From contig PKUJ01000027.1 of NCBI GenBank assembly GCA_002869565.1, forward strand, positions 318,801 through 382,800: a DNA stretch of 64,000 nt, written 5' to 3'. The notes under the pieces were generated by a model. It saw nothing but the letters and a program-made list of their open reading frames with translations, had not been told where the DNA came from and did not search any database. Source of the stretch: Arcobacter sp. (GTDB lineage: Bacteria; Campylobacterota; Campylobacteria; Campylobacterales; Arcobacteraceae). How positions within the stretch are numbered: the stretch's first letter is position 1; each line of letters begins with the position of its first letter. Below are positions 53,801-62,758 of this stretch, piece by piece. The position numbers and the translations under genes are program-made.

Positions 53801-54377
53801 ATTAATTTCTGGATCAAAATTTAATTCATTAAATAAAGAAGATTTTGAAAAACTTGAATTAGCACTTCAATCTTATTATGAAAATTATGAGAATGAGTTT
53901 AGTGTGGCAAAAGATTATTGTGAAGTTAGAGGAGAAGATAATCACTTTAGATATCTTCCTTTAAAAAATGTATTAATTAGAGTTTCTTCTGATGATACAC
54001 TTTTTGAAGCTGTATCTAGAGTTCTTGCTGCAAAAATTTCTAATGTTAGTTTTAAAGTTTCGATTTCTGAGAATACTGCTGTTAAATCATTTTTAGAAAA
54101 AAATAAAAACATTTTATTTTCATTAGAAGATTCACTTGTGGAAGAAAAAGATGATGAATTTGTTAAACATATAGCTTCTTTTGATAGAGTTATTTATTCA
54201 AATATTTCAAAAGTACCTTCTCATGTTTTTGATAAAGCTTCAGAATCTTTAACTTTTATTGTTAGACAAGCTCCTATGATGGAAGGAAGATTAGAACTTC
54301 TAAACTACTTTATTGAGCAATCAATTTCTCACTCATATCACAGATATGGAAATATTGGCGCAAGAGGACTAAAATAA
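50805..54377 (+). CDS. putA: Bifunctional proline dehydrogenase / glutamate-semialdehyde dehydrogenase PutA
   Basis: 1190 residues. The N-terminal part (about 100-470) is the FAD-dependent proline dehydrogenase barrel (NINLIGEVVLGEEEA, DMEEYRDLAITVEVFKRTL, VKGANMEMEETEAS, GTASHNLFELAYA). The middle (about 540-1000) is the aldehyde dehydrogenase with PPWNFPVAIPLGG, the Glu in LTAETGGKDA, the catalytic Cys in NNSGQKCSATS and QPFGGMGKSAIG. There is no N-terminal ribbon-helix-helix domain, so it is not an autorepressor of the E. coli kind. The enzyme oxidises proline to glutamate at the inner membrane. Downstream is a GltB-like gene of glutamate metabolism. Confidence 0.93.
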   Translation: MKNETKIINSAVELAEKWQNRATQLVSDFDREFYVKMNKMLDHPKDKALLIELMDQCFRCETNARVADQIIFLLEKHGMAHFFTTKDKTLLWLFQNFGKFLPNLSVPMFVNQIREDTKTVVIKGEEEPFNKHLVMRKEEGTRVNINLIGEVVLGEEEASERMEKYLKALTNPNIDYIYIKISTIYSQINPLNFEHTVQVLVEKLTKIYEQAQKFPYIAPDGTKSNKFINLDMEEYRDLAITVEVFKRTLDKPQFKDFYAGIVLQAYVPDSFLVQKDLLAWSKNRVDNGGSPIKFRLVKGANMEMEETEASQKHWEMVTYTDKSDTDSNYKRMARHALDPENAKYMHIGTASHNLFELAYATTLAQENGTIEYHTLEMLEGMSEAARLAIKEISKSVILYAPTATKEQFTNAIAYLVRRLDENTGPDNFIRYSFGLTVGSKDWNMQKELFLKSFENEKTSFVGAKRTQNRLTEKWDDFSHTSYDTKEYHAEADTDFILPANQEWAKNIIKKWKFSKDTEHKITPIVVGGEEIVEDRKVVEAIDKCQIKEGVLAGKFANANAEDLKRAVEVAKADVDGWRSLTHEQRHSALKHVSNKLKERRDDLIGVAAAEVGKVFTETDVEVSEAVDFVEFYPYSANYFDKYENIEFSGKGVGVVVPPWNFPVAIPLGGVAASLAAGNTVIIKPASVAALTAYEMCKCFWDAGISKNVLQFVPCPGALAGEHLIANKDVDFVILTGGEDTAASMLKTRPDLMLTAETGGKDATIVTNMADREQAVKNVCLSAFNNSGQKCSATSLLVLEEEVYNDESFKKALVDTARSMSVGSIWDFKNRIGTLANPVSGNLKKAISELEGNEEWLLAPEYAEDNKYMLKPAIKWGVSEGNFIHMNELFGPVLAVVKAKDLAHAVKIVNDTGYGLTSGIESLDEREVTYWKENLKAGNLYVNRGTTGAIVLRQPFGGMGKSAIGAGRKVGIFNYITQFVNFTEKSAPVSKKIYNTELTQLISGSKFNSLNKEDFEKLELALQSYYENYENEFSVAKDYCEVRGEDNHFRYLPLKNVLIRVSSDDTLFEAVSRVLAAKISNVSFKVSISENTAVKSFLEKNKNILFSLEDSLVEEKDDEFVKHIASFDRVIYSNISKVPSHVFDKASESLTFIVRQAPMMEGRLELLNYFIEQSISHSYHRYGNIGARGLK

Positions 54378-54407
54378 TAGAGAGTTTTTCTCTTATTATA
54401 GTTTTTT
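54374..54407 (+). terminator. Terminator after putA
   Basis: ATAATAGAGAG, loop TTTTT, CTCTTATTAT with one bulged base, followed by AGTTTTTTAG. It begins at the putA stop codon. Confidence 0.65.
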
Positions 54408-54555
54408 AGCCATATAAAACTTACTATATAAATAAAAAGAAGATTAGTTTTAAACTTTTCTTCTCTTTATGATAGTTGATTTTCAAATAGTTAAAATACT
54501 AATAATAATGATACTGTTTGAATACGGTCTTCAGTAATAATTAAAAATTAAAAAA

Positions 54556-54627
54556 ACTTGTATTAACAAGTGATAACTAGCTAAACGATGGTGCATTCAA
54601 TCTGTGAAGTTACCATTGGGTTAAGTA
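54556..54627 (+). promoter_or_regulatory. Candidate structured leader RNA before the GltB-like gene
   Basis: Within an otherwise AT-only gap there is a richer 72-base segment. It starts with ACTTGT-ATTA-ACAAGT (54556-54571). It then has CGATGGT (54586-54592), which can pair with ACCATTG (54612-54618) around an inner TTCA...TGAA, and flanking TAA/TTA bases that can extend the stem. No known riboswitch was recognised. It ends about 20 bases before the ATG, so it may control translation. Confidence 0.35.
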
Positions 54628-54646
54628 AAAATTATAGGAAATATAT

Positions 54647-56350
54647 ATGGAAACATGGTTTGTTATATTAGTGGCTTTTGGTGTGAGTATATTTATGTGG
54701 TATGTACATGATAAATATGTACAAAGGCAACATCAAATTTTGGTAAATTATCCAATTATTGGACGACTTAGATTTGTATTTCAAGAATTTAGAGAGCCTT
54801 TTAGACAATATTTTGGTGATGAAAAATTTTATGAATCAATGGATAAATTAGATTGGGTTTATAATGCATCAAGAGATAAAGTGAATTATGCTTCTTTTTC
54901 ACCATCTCAGCCCTTACCTAAACCAAAACTTATGTTAAAACATACAAATTTTGTATTAAATGATGATGAAGTTGATAATGATTTCTCTATTATTTTTGGT
55001 GAGAATAGAAGAAGCCCTTTTATTTCAAATTCTATAATAGGACGGGGACCTATGAGTGATGGTTCTATTTCTCCCGAAGGAACAAGAGCTTTTGTATATG
55101 GTGCTAAAGATGGAAACTTTCCAATTAATTCAGGTGAAGGTGGATTAACATCAAACTTTTTTGTAACTCATAATAACTATGATACTAGATATATGAAAGA
55201 AGTTAGAGGAACTGCTTTTCAAGAAAAAGTATTTAAATTATCTAAATTTCTATTCAATGTTCCTGTTGCTATTGATTTTTATAGAAAAGTGGTTTTTAGA
55301 AAAGATTTAGAAGCTGACACTTATGTTTATAATAAAGAAAAAGACTGTTTTTATAGACCTAATTGGGATGCACCTCTTGAGTATTTTCCAAATGAGGTTC
55401 CTAACGATATGGCTGACATAATTTTACAAATTAGTTCAGGTCTATATGGTGTTAGAACAAAAGCTGGAAAATTTGATATTGAACGTTATAAAAAACAGAT
55501 GAGCTTTTGTCGAATGACTGAAATTAAAATTGCACAAGGAGCTAAACAAACTGGTGGAAAATTGATTGCTGAGAAAGTTACTCCTTCAATTGCTTATTAT
55601 AGAAATATAGAGGCAAATAAAGATGCCTTTTCACCTAATAGATTTCCTTATGCAACTTCAAATGAAGAACTATTTGATTTTATTGGAGAGTTGCAAGAAG
55701 CTTCGGGTAAGCCTGTTGGTATAAAAATTGTTATCTCTGATTATGATAACATTGTTCCTATGGCAAAAGAGATAAAAAGAAGAGTTGCTTTAAATTTACC
55801 TTTCCCTGATTATATCTCTCTTGATGGAGGAAGTGGTGGTAGTGCTACAGCTCCATTGGATATGATGGAAAGAATTGGTATGGACATTAGGGATGCTATA
55901 TACTTAGTAGATAAAGTACTTAAAGAATATGGTGTTAGAGAATATGTAAAAATTTCTGCAAGTGGTAAGGTTCTTACTCCTGATGATGTAGTAATTACTC
56001 TTTGTATTGGTGCTGACTTTGTTCAAATTGCACGTGGATTTATGATGAGTGCAGGGTGTATACGGGCAAGATATTGTTCTGGAGCAGGAAAGCATCAATG
56101 TCCAGTTGGACTAGCCACACAAGATATTAAAAAAAGAAAACACTATTTTGTTAAAAAACACTCAGATTACGTAAAAAATTATCACAATAATATTTTAAAA
56201 AGTATGAAAAGTTTATTAGCAGTAATGGGATTAAAAAATATAAAAGAGTTAGATAAAGATAAATTAATCTTTTTAGATAAAAATTCGATTATACATGATG
56301 ATATTGAAAGTGTATTTGAAAGAAGAGTTTTTAATAAAAAAGAGATTTAA
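54647..56350 (+). CDS. Membrane-anchored GltB-like FMN-binding glutamate synthase family protein
   Basis: 567 residues. One N-terminal membrane segment ([17 protein letters not shown]) is followed by the FMN/Fe-S synthase domain of glutamate synthase: [56 protein letters not shown] and the cysteine cluster [24 protein letters not shown] (3Fe-4S type). The glutaminase domain and the rest of GltB are absent, as in archaeal-type or stand-alone members. It may make or oxidise glutamate with another electron donor, or do a different FMN reaction. Placement after putA links it to proline-glutamate flow. Confidence 0.85.
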   Translation: METWFVILVAFGVSIFMWYVHDKYVQRQHQILVNYPIIGRLRFVFQEFREPFRQYFGDEKFYESMDKLDWVYNASRDKVNYASFSPSQPLPKPKLMLKHTNFVLNDDEVDNDFSIIFGENRRSPFISNSIIGRGPMSDGSISPEGTRAFVYGAKDGNFPINSGEGGLTSNFFVTHNNYDTRYMKEVRGTAFQEKVFKLSKFLFNVPVAIDFYRKVVFRKDLEADTYVYNKEKDCFYRPNWDAPLEYFPNEVPNDMADIILQISSGLYGVRTKAGKFDIERYKKQMSFCRMTEIKIAQGAKQTGGKLIAEKVTPSIAYYRNIEANKDAFSPNRFPYATSNEELFDFIGELQEASGKPVGIKIVISDYDNIVPMAKEIKRRVALNLPFPDYISLDGGSGGSATAPLDMMERIGMDIRDAIYLVDKVLKEYGVREYVKISASGKVLTPDDVVITLCIGADFVQIARGFMMSAGCIRARYCSGAGKHQCPVGLATQDIKKRKHYFVKKHSDYVKNYHNNILKSMKSLLAVMGLKNIKELDKDKLIFLDKNSIIHDDIESVFERRVFNKKEI

Positions 56351-56364
56351 AAAAGGGGTTAGAA

Positions 56365-58227
56365 ATGTTAGGTTTAAATAATTTAAAGATTGGTAAAAAA
56401 GTTTTAATTGCACCAACTATTGCTTTAGTTTTTTTAATTGCTTTAGCTATATTTTCAAATAATTCTTTAAAATCAAATAAGAGTACATTAAAAGAAATAG
56501 TTGAAGTTAAATTTGAACTATATGTGCTTAGCAATAAGCTTTTAGTAGATATGGAACTTTATAATACCGTGCTTTATAAAGTATTTAATTATGTAACAGG
56601 GGCATATGATGAGCCAGAAATTCTTGCTGAAATTAAAATATTAAATACTCTTCAAAAAGATGTTGTTTTTGATTTAAAAAAATTAAAAAAAGCTACAGTA
56701 CATGATAAAAAAGTTATAAAGAGTATTAAACAAATAGAACTTAACTTGAAAGATTACAATTTACAAATAAATGATGCAATGAATGATGTAATGAATATTT
56801 ATTTAGATAAGGTTCTTGAAACGGACATTCCTTTTTCTAATATAACTAAAGAATTAAATAGCATTACAAAATTTGCATATAATGAAAACAATAAAAGTTA
56901 TGATAATGCATTAGAAAAGATTGATAGTACTCTTAATACTCTTTATCTTCTAGTCGCAATTGTTGTAGGCTTATTATTTTTTATTATTATTGCTGTAACT
57001 AATTCAATTAAAAAACCACTTGCTATATTTCAAGAAGGATTATTAGAATTCTTTCAATATATTAATCAAGAAAAAGATGATGCAAAACTAATTCAATTAG
57101 AATCTAATGATGAATTAGGTGAAATGGCAAAAATTGTAAATAGAAATATTGATAATACAAAATTAAGTATAGAAAGTGACAGATTATTAGTTGATAGTGC
57201 AATAAAATGTGCAAATGAAGCTAAAAAAGGTTTCCTAAATGTAAAAATTGATGGAAAAACAACAAATCCTGCCTTGAATGAATTAAAAGATGTAATAAAT
57301 CAAATGTTATGTGCAATAGAAGATAATATTACTGATGCAATGAATGTTTTATCTGAGTATTCAAAATATGATTATAGGTCAAAAATTGATATATCTAATA
57401 TGGATGGTGATTTTAAGTCATTATGTGAAGATATTAATAATTTAGGTGAAGCAATTACCTCTATGCTAATTGAAAATAAAAATATAGGATTATTTTTATC
57501 TTCAAATGCCAATAATTTATCAAGAAATGTAAATACTTTGACAACTGCTGCAAATAGCCAAGCTGCCTCTCTAGAAGAAACAGCTGCTGCAATAGAAGAG
57601 ATAACTTCAAATATGCAAAATAGTTCAAAAAATATTTTAGATATGACTTCTTATGCAAATGAAGTTTCTAGTTCAGTAACTGAAGGAGAAACATTAGCTT
57701 CAAAAACTGCAATATCAATGGACGAAATAAATGAACAAACAAATGCCATTGCTGAAGCAATAACTGTAATTGATCAAATAGCATTTCAAACAAATATCCT
57801 TTCTCTAAATGCTGCCGTTGAAGCAGCAACCGCAGGAGAATCAGGAAAAGGATTTGCAGTTGTTGCACAAGAAGTTAGAAACCTTGCTTCAAGAAGTGCA
57901 GATGCAGCAAAAGAGATTAAAGATCTTGTGGAAAATGCTACAAATAAAACAAATGAAGGTAAGAAAATATCAAGTGATATGATAAATGGATATGAGAGAT
58001 TAAATACTAATATTCAAAATACCTTAGGCTTGATAGCTGATGTATCTACCTCATCAAAAGAACAATTTAGTGCAATGGAACAAATCAATGACACAGTTAA
58101 TAAGTTAGATCAAGTAACTCAAGAAAATGCTGCAGCAGCAAGTGAAGCAAATGATGTTGCAAGGGAAGTAAATAAAATTGCTGAAGAAGTAGTTGAAAAT
58201 ACAAATAAAAAAGAATTTAATGAATAA
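56365..58227 (+). CDS. Methyl-accepting chemotaxis protein
   Basis: 620 residues: membrane segment about 12-30, periplasmic helical sensor about 31-190, second membrane segment about 191-212, HAMP-like and linker region about 213-360, then the methyl-accepting signalling domain with tip [44 protein letters not shown]. No C-terminal CheR-tethering pentapeptide. The signal is unknown; neighbouring amino-acid genes make an amino acid reasonable. It follows the GltB-like gene by 14 bp and may share its transcript. Confidence 0.9.
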   Translation: MLGLNNLKIGKKVLIAPTIALVFLIALAIFSNNSLKSNKSTLKEIVEVKFELYVLSNKLLVDMELYNTVLYKVFNYVTGAYDEPEILAEIKILNTLQKDVVFDLKKLKKATVHDKKVIKSIKQIELNLKDYNLQINDAMNDVMNIYLDKVLETDIPFSNITKELNSITKFAYNENNKSYDNALEKIDSTLNTLYLLVAIVVGLLFFIIIAVTNSIKKPLAIFQEGLLEFFQYINQEKDDAKLIQLESNDELGEMAKIVNRNIDNTKLSIESDRLLVDSAIKCANEAKKGFLNVKIDGKTTNPALNELKDVINQMLCAIEDNITDAMNVLSEYSKYDYRSKIDISNMDGDFKSLCEDINNLGEAITSMLIENKNIGLFLSSNANNLSRNVNTLTTAANSQAASLEETAAAIEEITSNMQNSSKNILDMTSYANEVSSSVTEGETLASKTAISMDEINEQTNAIAEAITVIDQIAFQTNILSLNAAVEAATAGESGKGFAVVAQEVRNLASRSADAAKEIKDLVENATNKTNEGKKISSDMINGYERLNTNIQNTLGLIADVSTSSKEQFSAMEQINDTVNKLDQVTQENAAAASEANDVAREVNKIAEEVVENTNKKEFNE

Positions 58228-58244
58228 GAGGTATAAATAATTAT

Positions 58245-59075
58245 ATGTTATTAGATATTTTAAAAGATTATTTAGGTTTTGCAGTTGCTGGAAATTTTGC
58301 AAATCATTTAGGTGAAGCAGGAGAAGCTGACGAGTTTTCAGTAATTGAAACAGAAGATAAAAATGCCCCAAAAGGTATGTTCCCATTTTATATAAAAGAT
58401 CATGATAGTTTTTTAGGAACATATCCATTATGTAATGAAATTATATTAACACATGGTAGAGAAGATGATAAATTACAGGCAGAAGCAGAAGTTGCATTAA
58501 TTTGTGATTTTATATATGAAGATGGAAAAGTTAAAGACATAGTGCCAAAGTATTTTTCTGCATTTAATGATTGTTCAATTAGAACTCAAGATGGCAAGAA
58601 GTTAAGTACAAAGAAAAATTGGGGACCTAAAACCAAAGGTATTTCAAAAGACTTAATTGAAATTGATAATTTTACAGAAGAGGGAATCTTATCAAAATAT
58701 CATATTTCATCATTTATTAAAAGAGATGGTGTCTTACATAATTATGGAACAATATCTGCTGTAAAATCATATGCATATTTTTTTACACAATTAAAAGATT
58801 GGATGATTGATAAATTAAATACTCAAGTAGAGTGTGGGCCATTAGAGGAAATTACGCAATTTTTAAAAAAAGCTAAAGAAGCCAAAGGTATTCTTATTGC
58901 TGCTGGTGCTACTGCATATAGTGAATTTGGAAAGAAAAATTATTTGAAAAAAGGTGATGAACTTTTTATATATGTTTATAATGCTCATGTTAATAGTCAT
59001 GTAGACATAATAAACAATATTGATTCAAATGATAAGTTAGTAGATTGCTCAAAATTACATCAGATTATTGCTTAG
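58245..59075 (+). CDS. DUF5718-type protein, fumarylacetoacetase-fold-like
   Basis: 276 residues, cytoplasmic. I recognise the LDILKDYLGFAVAGNFANHLGEAGEA opening as belonging to a conserved Campylobacterota family (DUF5718). The middle AEAEVALICDFIYEDGKVKDIVPKYFSAFNDCSIR, with acidic metal-site-like residues and a following Lys (KNWGPKTKGIS), resembles fumarylacetoacetate hydrolase folds. Activity is unknown. It is 17 bp after the chemoreceptor gene. Confidence 0.72.
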   Translation: MLLDILKDYLGFAVAGNFANHLGEAGEADEFSVIETEDKNAPKGMFPFYIKDHDSFLGTYPLCNEIILTHGREDDKLQAEAEVALICDFIYEDGKVKDIVPKYFSAFNDCSIRTQDGKKLSTKKNWGPKTKGISKDLIEIDNFTEEGILSKYHISSFIKRDGVLHNYGTISAVKSYAYFFTQLKDWMIDKLNTQVECGPLEEITQFLKKAKEAKGILIAAGATAYSEFGKKNYLKKGDELFIYVYNAHVNSHVDIINNIDSNDKLVDCSKLHQIIA

Positions 59076-59105
59076 TATTAAATTAAAAAAAAAGAACTTA
59101 GTTTT

Positions 59106-59303
59106 CTAAGATATTCTTCCATTATATTTCATAATTAGGATTTGTTCATAAAGCATATTAGAAAAACCTTCAGGTAGTTCAGGATTGTTTTTTTCAACAT
59201 TCTTAATAGTATTTTTAATTTGTTCTTCAGTCATATACTGGACAATAGGCATAATTGTAGTTGCAATTGTTTCTTTAAATTCTTGTATTTCTTCTTGGGT
59301 CAT
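59106..59303 (-). CDS. Small hypothetical protein, 65 aa
   Basis: Not recognised. A helical, acidic 65-residue product (TQEEIQEFKETIATTIMPIVQYMTEEQIKNTI) with regular amphipathic spacing and no cysteine or signal peptide. The ribosome site is weak (AAAGAA). Its protein-like composition and lack of an overlapping gene favour a real gene. Confidence 0.55.
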   Translation of the reverse strand: MTQEEIQEFKETIATTIMPIVQYMTEEQIKNTIKNVEKNNPELPEGFSNMLYEQILIMKYNGRIS

Positions 59304-59383
59304 TTATAAATTCTTTATTCTTGAAATTGTTATGAAATTATATTCACTTTAACTAAAAAAGTAGTTAATTTTAGAAAAAATTA

Positions 59384-60112
59384 TTAAATATATCCTCCTG
59401 TTGCTTGTAATATATTTGTATTATAAGAACTTATCCATACAGCAAGGGCATATTTATTATTTTCTTTTCTAAATGGAGCTAGTTTTGTCTCAATTTTAAG
59501 ATTATTATTTTTAATTTCAGCAAATTTTTGAATATGTTTTATAACTACAAAGTCATGTTCTAAAAGCTTATTTTTGTTTTCTCCACTTTTTATATCAATT
59601 TTATAATCAAAACCCAAAATTGCAATATTTAAATATAATTTTTCATTTTTGATATTTTTATTATAATAAGATACCTTTAATAAATTATTATCAAATTGAC
59701 TAATTAATTTCCCACCGTACTGTTCATCAAATTTCGGAAAGGATTGGTTTGAAAACCATTTTCTATACTCTTTTGTATTTATTATAAATTGTGGAGTATA
59801 AACTGAATTGTTTTTCCATATTTTATTTGCATAATATCTTTGTCTATTATCATTTAGTTTATCTGCAAAAATATCTTTCCAACCAATGAAATCCCAGTAT
59901 GTAACATGAAAAGCCATAGGAATAAATTTAGTGAAAAGTTTAGGGTGATTTTTAAGTTTTGATAACCACTTATCAGCAGGAGGACAAGAACTACAACCTT
60001 GTGAAGTATAAAGTTCTATTATATTAACCCTTTTGCCATTCGACTCAAAAGTGTGTCCTTGTGCAAATAGAAAACTTATAGTTACCAAGTTAAGTAATAA
60101 AAATTTTCTCAT
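59384..60112 (-). CDS. Exported DUF1223 thioredoxin-fold protein
   Basis: 242 residues with a signal peptide (ending FAQGH near 18). IIELYTSQGCSSCPPADKWLSKL with Cys40 and Cys43 is the hallmark of DUF1223, a thioredoxin-like family of secreted proteins. HVTYWDFIGWKDIFADKLNDNRQRYYA and VYTPQFIINTKEY follow the pattern. It may act on disulfides in the periplasm, but the family has no settled function. Transcribed divergently from ttcA. Confidence 0.85.
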   Translation of the reverse strand: MRKFLLLNLVTISFLFAQGHTFESNGKRVNIIELYTSQGCSSCPPADKWLSKLKNHPKLFTKFIPMAFHVTYWDFIGWKDIFADKLNDNRQRYYANKIWKNNSVYTPQFIINTKEYRKWFSNQSFPKFDEQYGGKLISQFDNNLLKVSYYNKNIKNEKLYLNIAILGFDYKIDIKSGENKNKLLEHDFVVIKHIQKFAEIKNNNLKIETKLAPFRKENNKYALAVWISSYNTNILQATGGYI

Positions 60113-60223
60113 TGTTAAATCCTTTTGTAGAATTTTAAATAAATAGTGTGTAGTTAGTGTAAAATTGAGTATATAACATTTTTTATAGTAGTTACCAAGG
60201 TGGACTATTTACCGTTTTTTTGG

Positions 60224-60229
60224 TATAAT
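60224..60229 (+). promoter_or_regulatory. Predicted -10 box of ttcA
   Basis: TATAAT preceded by a run of seven T and GG, 28 bases before the TTG start. AGGA at about 60246 serves as ribosome site. Confidence 0.5.
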
Positions 60230-60257
60230 CGCGAAAAAATATATAGGATAGATAATT

Positions 60258-61016
60258 TTGGTAGAACTAAGTAAAAAAATATCTAAATTAGTTGGTAAAA
60301 CAAATGCAGAATATGGACTAATAACTGAAGGAGACAAAGTACTTGTCGGTTTTTCAGGCGGGAAAGACTCAACTACACTCTTACATGCACTAAATCATTT
60401 GAAAAGGGTTGCACCTTATGATTTTGAATTTAAAGCTGTTACAGTTACTTATGGAATGGGTGAACAAGTACAATTTTTAGCAGATCATTGTAAAGAACAT
60501 GGTATTGAACATGAAATTATTGATACTGAGATATATGAATTAGCAGGTGAAAAGATTAGAAAAAATTCATCTTTTTGTTCATTCTTTTCAAGAATGAGAA
60601 GAGGGTATTTATATTCTACTGCACAAGAGCAAGGATACAATAAACTAGCACTTGGTCATCATTTAGATGATGCAATGGAATCATTTTTTATGAACTTTTT
60701 ATATAATGGTGCATTAAGATCTATGCCACCAATATATAAAGCTGAAAATGGTTTAGAAGTTATTCGTCCACTTATTTTTTGTAGAGAGAGACAATTACGA
60801 GCCTTTGCTGATACAAATGAAATCATGGTTATAGGGGATGAAGCTTGTCCTGCAATGAGATTTGATATTAAAATGCCCCATGCAAGAGAAACTACAAAAA
60901 AACTTTTAGCACAAATGGAAGAAGATAATCCGCAAATGTTTATTTCTATGAAAGCTGCATTTAACAATATTCAAACTTCAACATTCTTTGAAAAAGAATT
61001 ATTGAATAGAGCTTAA
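60258..61016 (+). CDS. ttcA: TtcA-like tRNA 2-thiocytidine synthetase family protein
   Basis: 252 residues starting at TTG. The PP-loop FSGGKDSTTLLHAL near residue 32 binds ATP, and KLALGHHLDDAMESFFMN, PPIYKAENGLEVIRPLIFCRERQL match TtcA. E. coli TtcA holds an Fe-S cluster with CxxC plus one later Cys. Here the first pair reads CSFF, keeping the first Cys only, and the later Cys is present in DEACPAM. It should thiolate C32 of tRNAs if the cluster can still form. Two to three bases separate it from the DUF523 gene. Confidence 0.83.
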   Translation: MVELSKKISKLVGKTNAEYGLITEGDKVLVGFSGGKDSTTLLHALNHLKRVAPYDFEFKAVTVTYGMGEQVQFLADHCKEHGIEHEIIDTEIYELAGEKIRKNSSFCSFFSRMRRGYLYSTAQEQGYNKLALGHHLDDAMESFFMNFLYNGALRSMPPIYKAENGLEVIRPLIFCRERQLRAFADTNEIMVIGDEACPAMRFDIKMPHARETTKKLLAQMEEDNPQMFISMKAAFNNIQTSTFFEKELLNRA

Positions 61017-61019
61017 TAT

Positions 61020-61508
61020 ATGAAAATTTTAATTTCAGCTTGTTTATTAGGTGAAGATGTAAGATATGATGGAGAAAATTCTTCTATTGCATTTGGCAAA
61101 GATTTTACATTTGCAGAAAAAGAGATATTTATGGATATTCTTTGTGAAAATGAAATATATTCATTTTGTCCTGAGGTTTCAGGAGGATTAGCTACTCCTA
61201 GAGATCCCGCAGAAATAGTAAATAGAACAAAACCTTTTATAGTTAAAAATAAAAATGATGAAGATGTAACAATTAATTTTTTGATTGGAGCTAGAAATAC
61301 TTTAGACCTTTGCAAAAATGAAGATATAAAAATAGCAATACTTAAATCAAAATCACCATCTTGTGGAAATGAAAAAATATATGATGGAACATTTAGCAAA
61401 AACCTTATTGAAGGTCAAGGACTTACCGCCAAATTATTAATAGAAAATGGTATAAAAGTTTTTAATGAAAATCAGTTAAGGGAAATAAAGTTATTATTAG
61501 ATTATTAA
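61020..61508 (+). CDS. DUF523 family protein
   Basis: 162 residues, close to the usual length. ILISACLLGEDVRYDGEN, CPEVSGGLATPRDPAEI and KSKSPSCGNEKIYDGTFSKNLIEGQG are the conserved DUF523 segments, with cysteines in each that suggest a metal or Fe-S site. Function is unknown. It is in an apparent operon with ttcA. Confidence 0.88.
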   Translation: MKILISACLLGEDVRYDGENSSIAFGKDFTFAEKEIFMDILCENEIYSFCPEVSGGLATPRDPAEIVNRTKPFIVKNKNDEDVTINFLIGARNTLDLCKNEDIKIAILKSKSPSCGNEKIYDGTFSKNLIEGQGLTAKLLIENGIKVFNENQLREIKLLLDY

Positions 61509-61588
61509 ATAGATAAAAGGTTGTAAAATTTATCAATAATTAAATATTATATAATTATAATAAACAATTATATATTTAGGAGAGGAAG

Positions 61589-62071
61589 ATGAAAAAATTT
61601 ATATTACTTATGTTATTTTTATGCAGCTATAGTTTTGCATTTGAAAAAATATCAATTGGGTATGGTGGAGATACAAATGATGTAGAATTGTATAACATTG
61701 CATTACATCAAAATTTAGATTATCAGTTAATTGATAATACTAACTTGACTTTAGAGGTATCAGCAGAATATGTAAATGGTAAGGATGATGATCTTTTTAT
61801 TATAAGTACACAACCAATGCTTAGTTATGATATTACTGATAAATTATACATTGAAGGTGGCGTCGGGATAGCTTATTTCAGTGAAAATAAATTGGATGAG
61901 AAAAGATTTGGGATGAGTTTTCAATTTAAAGAGAGTCTTGGCTTTGGATATAGATTTAGTGAAAACCTTGAATCAACGTTAAAATATACACATTATTCAA
62001 ATGCTGATTTAGATAAGAATGAAAATACTGGTTTAGATTTAGTTATGTTAAAACTTGTATATAAATTTTAA
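61589..62071 (+). CDS. PagL-like lipid A 3-O-deacylase / acyloxyacyl hydrolase family
   Basis: 160 residues with a signal peptide (1-18) and an alternating beta-barrel pattern ending in Phe (LKLVYKF), so an outer-membrane protein. THYSNADLDKNENTGLDLVML matches the PagL active site: His135 and Ser137 correspond to the catalytic His-x-Ser, and the third acid is probably Asp150 where PagL has Glu. It should remove a 3-O acyl chain from lipid A. A plain small porin is the alternative. Strong AGGAGAGGA ribosome site; convergent with the thioredoxin gene. Confidence 0.72.
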   Translation: MKKFILLMLFLCSYSFAFEKISIGYGGDTNDVELYNIALHQNLDYQLIDNTNLTLEVSAEYVNGKDDDLFIISTQPMLSYDITDKLYIEGGVGIAYFSENKLDEKRFGMSFQFKESLGFGYRFSENLESTLKYTHYSNADLDKNENTGLDLVMLKLVYKF

Positions 62072-62081
62072 CATATAAATA

Positions 62082-62513
62082 TTATAAATTTTCATTTACT
62101 AAGTTTGAAAGTCTTAGTGGGTCTAACGCTCCACTAACTCTTTTTACTTCACTTCCATTTTTATAAATAACAAGGGTTGGAATAGATTTAATTCCAAACT
62201 TAGCTCCTAAATTTTGTTCAGTTTCTGTATTAACTTTTACGAAAAGCGCTTTTAATGGATATTTTTGTGAAACTTCATTATATATTGGAGCAAACATCTT
62301 GCAAGGTCCACACCAAGGTGCCCAAAAATCAACTATTACTGGGATCTCTGAATTCACAATTACATGGTCAAAGTTTGCTTCATTTAATTCGATTGGTGTT
62401 GTATCTAAAAGAGAATTTTTGCAAGAACCACAATTTGCTTTTGCATAACTATTTTTTTTTGGAATAGAATTCACTTTTTGACAATGGGGACAAACAATAT
62501 TTATTTTTGACAT
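62082..62513 (-). CDS. trxC: Zinc-ribbon thioredoxin, TrxC type
   Basis: 143 residues. An N-terminal zinc finger (Cys8, Cys11, Cys28, Cys31) precedes a thioredoxin domain with WAPWCGPCKMFAP (redox Cys68 and Cys71) and the cis-proline in IKSIPTLVIY. This is the layout of thioredoxin 2, which is linked to oxidative stress. It lies five bases after the mini flagellar-like gene on the same strand. Confidence 0.9.
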   Translation of the reverse strand: MSKINIVCPHCQKVNSIPKKNSYAKANCGSCKNSLLDTTPIELNEANFDHVIVNSEIPVIVDFWAPWCGPCKMFAPIYNEVSQKYPLKALFVKVNTETEQNLGAKFGIKSIPTLVIYKNGSEVKRVSGALDPLRLSNLVNENL

Positions 62514-62518
62514 TTTTA

Positions 62519-62758
62519 TTAAGCCTTTAAATTTAATAATACATCAGCTACTGCATTTTGTGTCTCAATACCCTCTGCATTTGCTTTGTATGATATTACT
62601 TCAGGAATTTGTCCAACTATTGAATCTATTAAATCCTGAGTAACTTCTTGAAATTCTGGATCACCTACTGTATTTGCTACATCAGCTAAATTTGATGCTA
62701 ACTTATCTACTTGTAAAGCAGAAGCTACCATTGCATTTAAATTATTATCAATTCTCAT
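62519..62758 (-). CDS. Mini flagellar axial-like protein, 79 aa
   Basis: 79 residues. The N-terminus (NAMVASALQVDKLASNLADVANTVGDPEF) resembles the first helix of flagellar rod/hook proteins, usually ending NLANVNTxGF. The C-terminus (VISYKANAEGIETQNAVADVLLNLKA) resembles their last helix, usually YEANVKVIKTADEMLxxLLxI. The middle domain of real rod and hook proteins is missing, leaving only the D0-like coiled-coil parts. It overlaps the SprA-like gene by 11 bases. No other flagellar gene is near. Confidence 0.72.
   Translation of the reverse strand: MRIDNNLNAMVASALQVDKLASNLADVANTVGDPEFQEVTQDLIDSIVGQIPEVISYKANAEGIETQNAVADVLLNLKA

Noticed and set aside
56365-58227. Unusual Thr in the chemoreceptor tip (EAATAGE instead of EAARAGE)
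   Set aside because: From memory this variant is common in Campylobacterota receptors, so it is not notable.
58105-58428. 107-codon minus-strand frame between the chemoreceptor and DUF5718 genes
   Set aside because: Leu/Phe-rich shadow of two real genes, with no family pattern.
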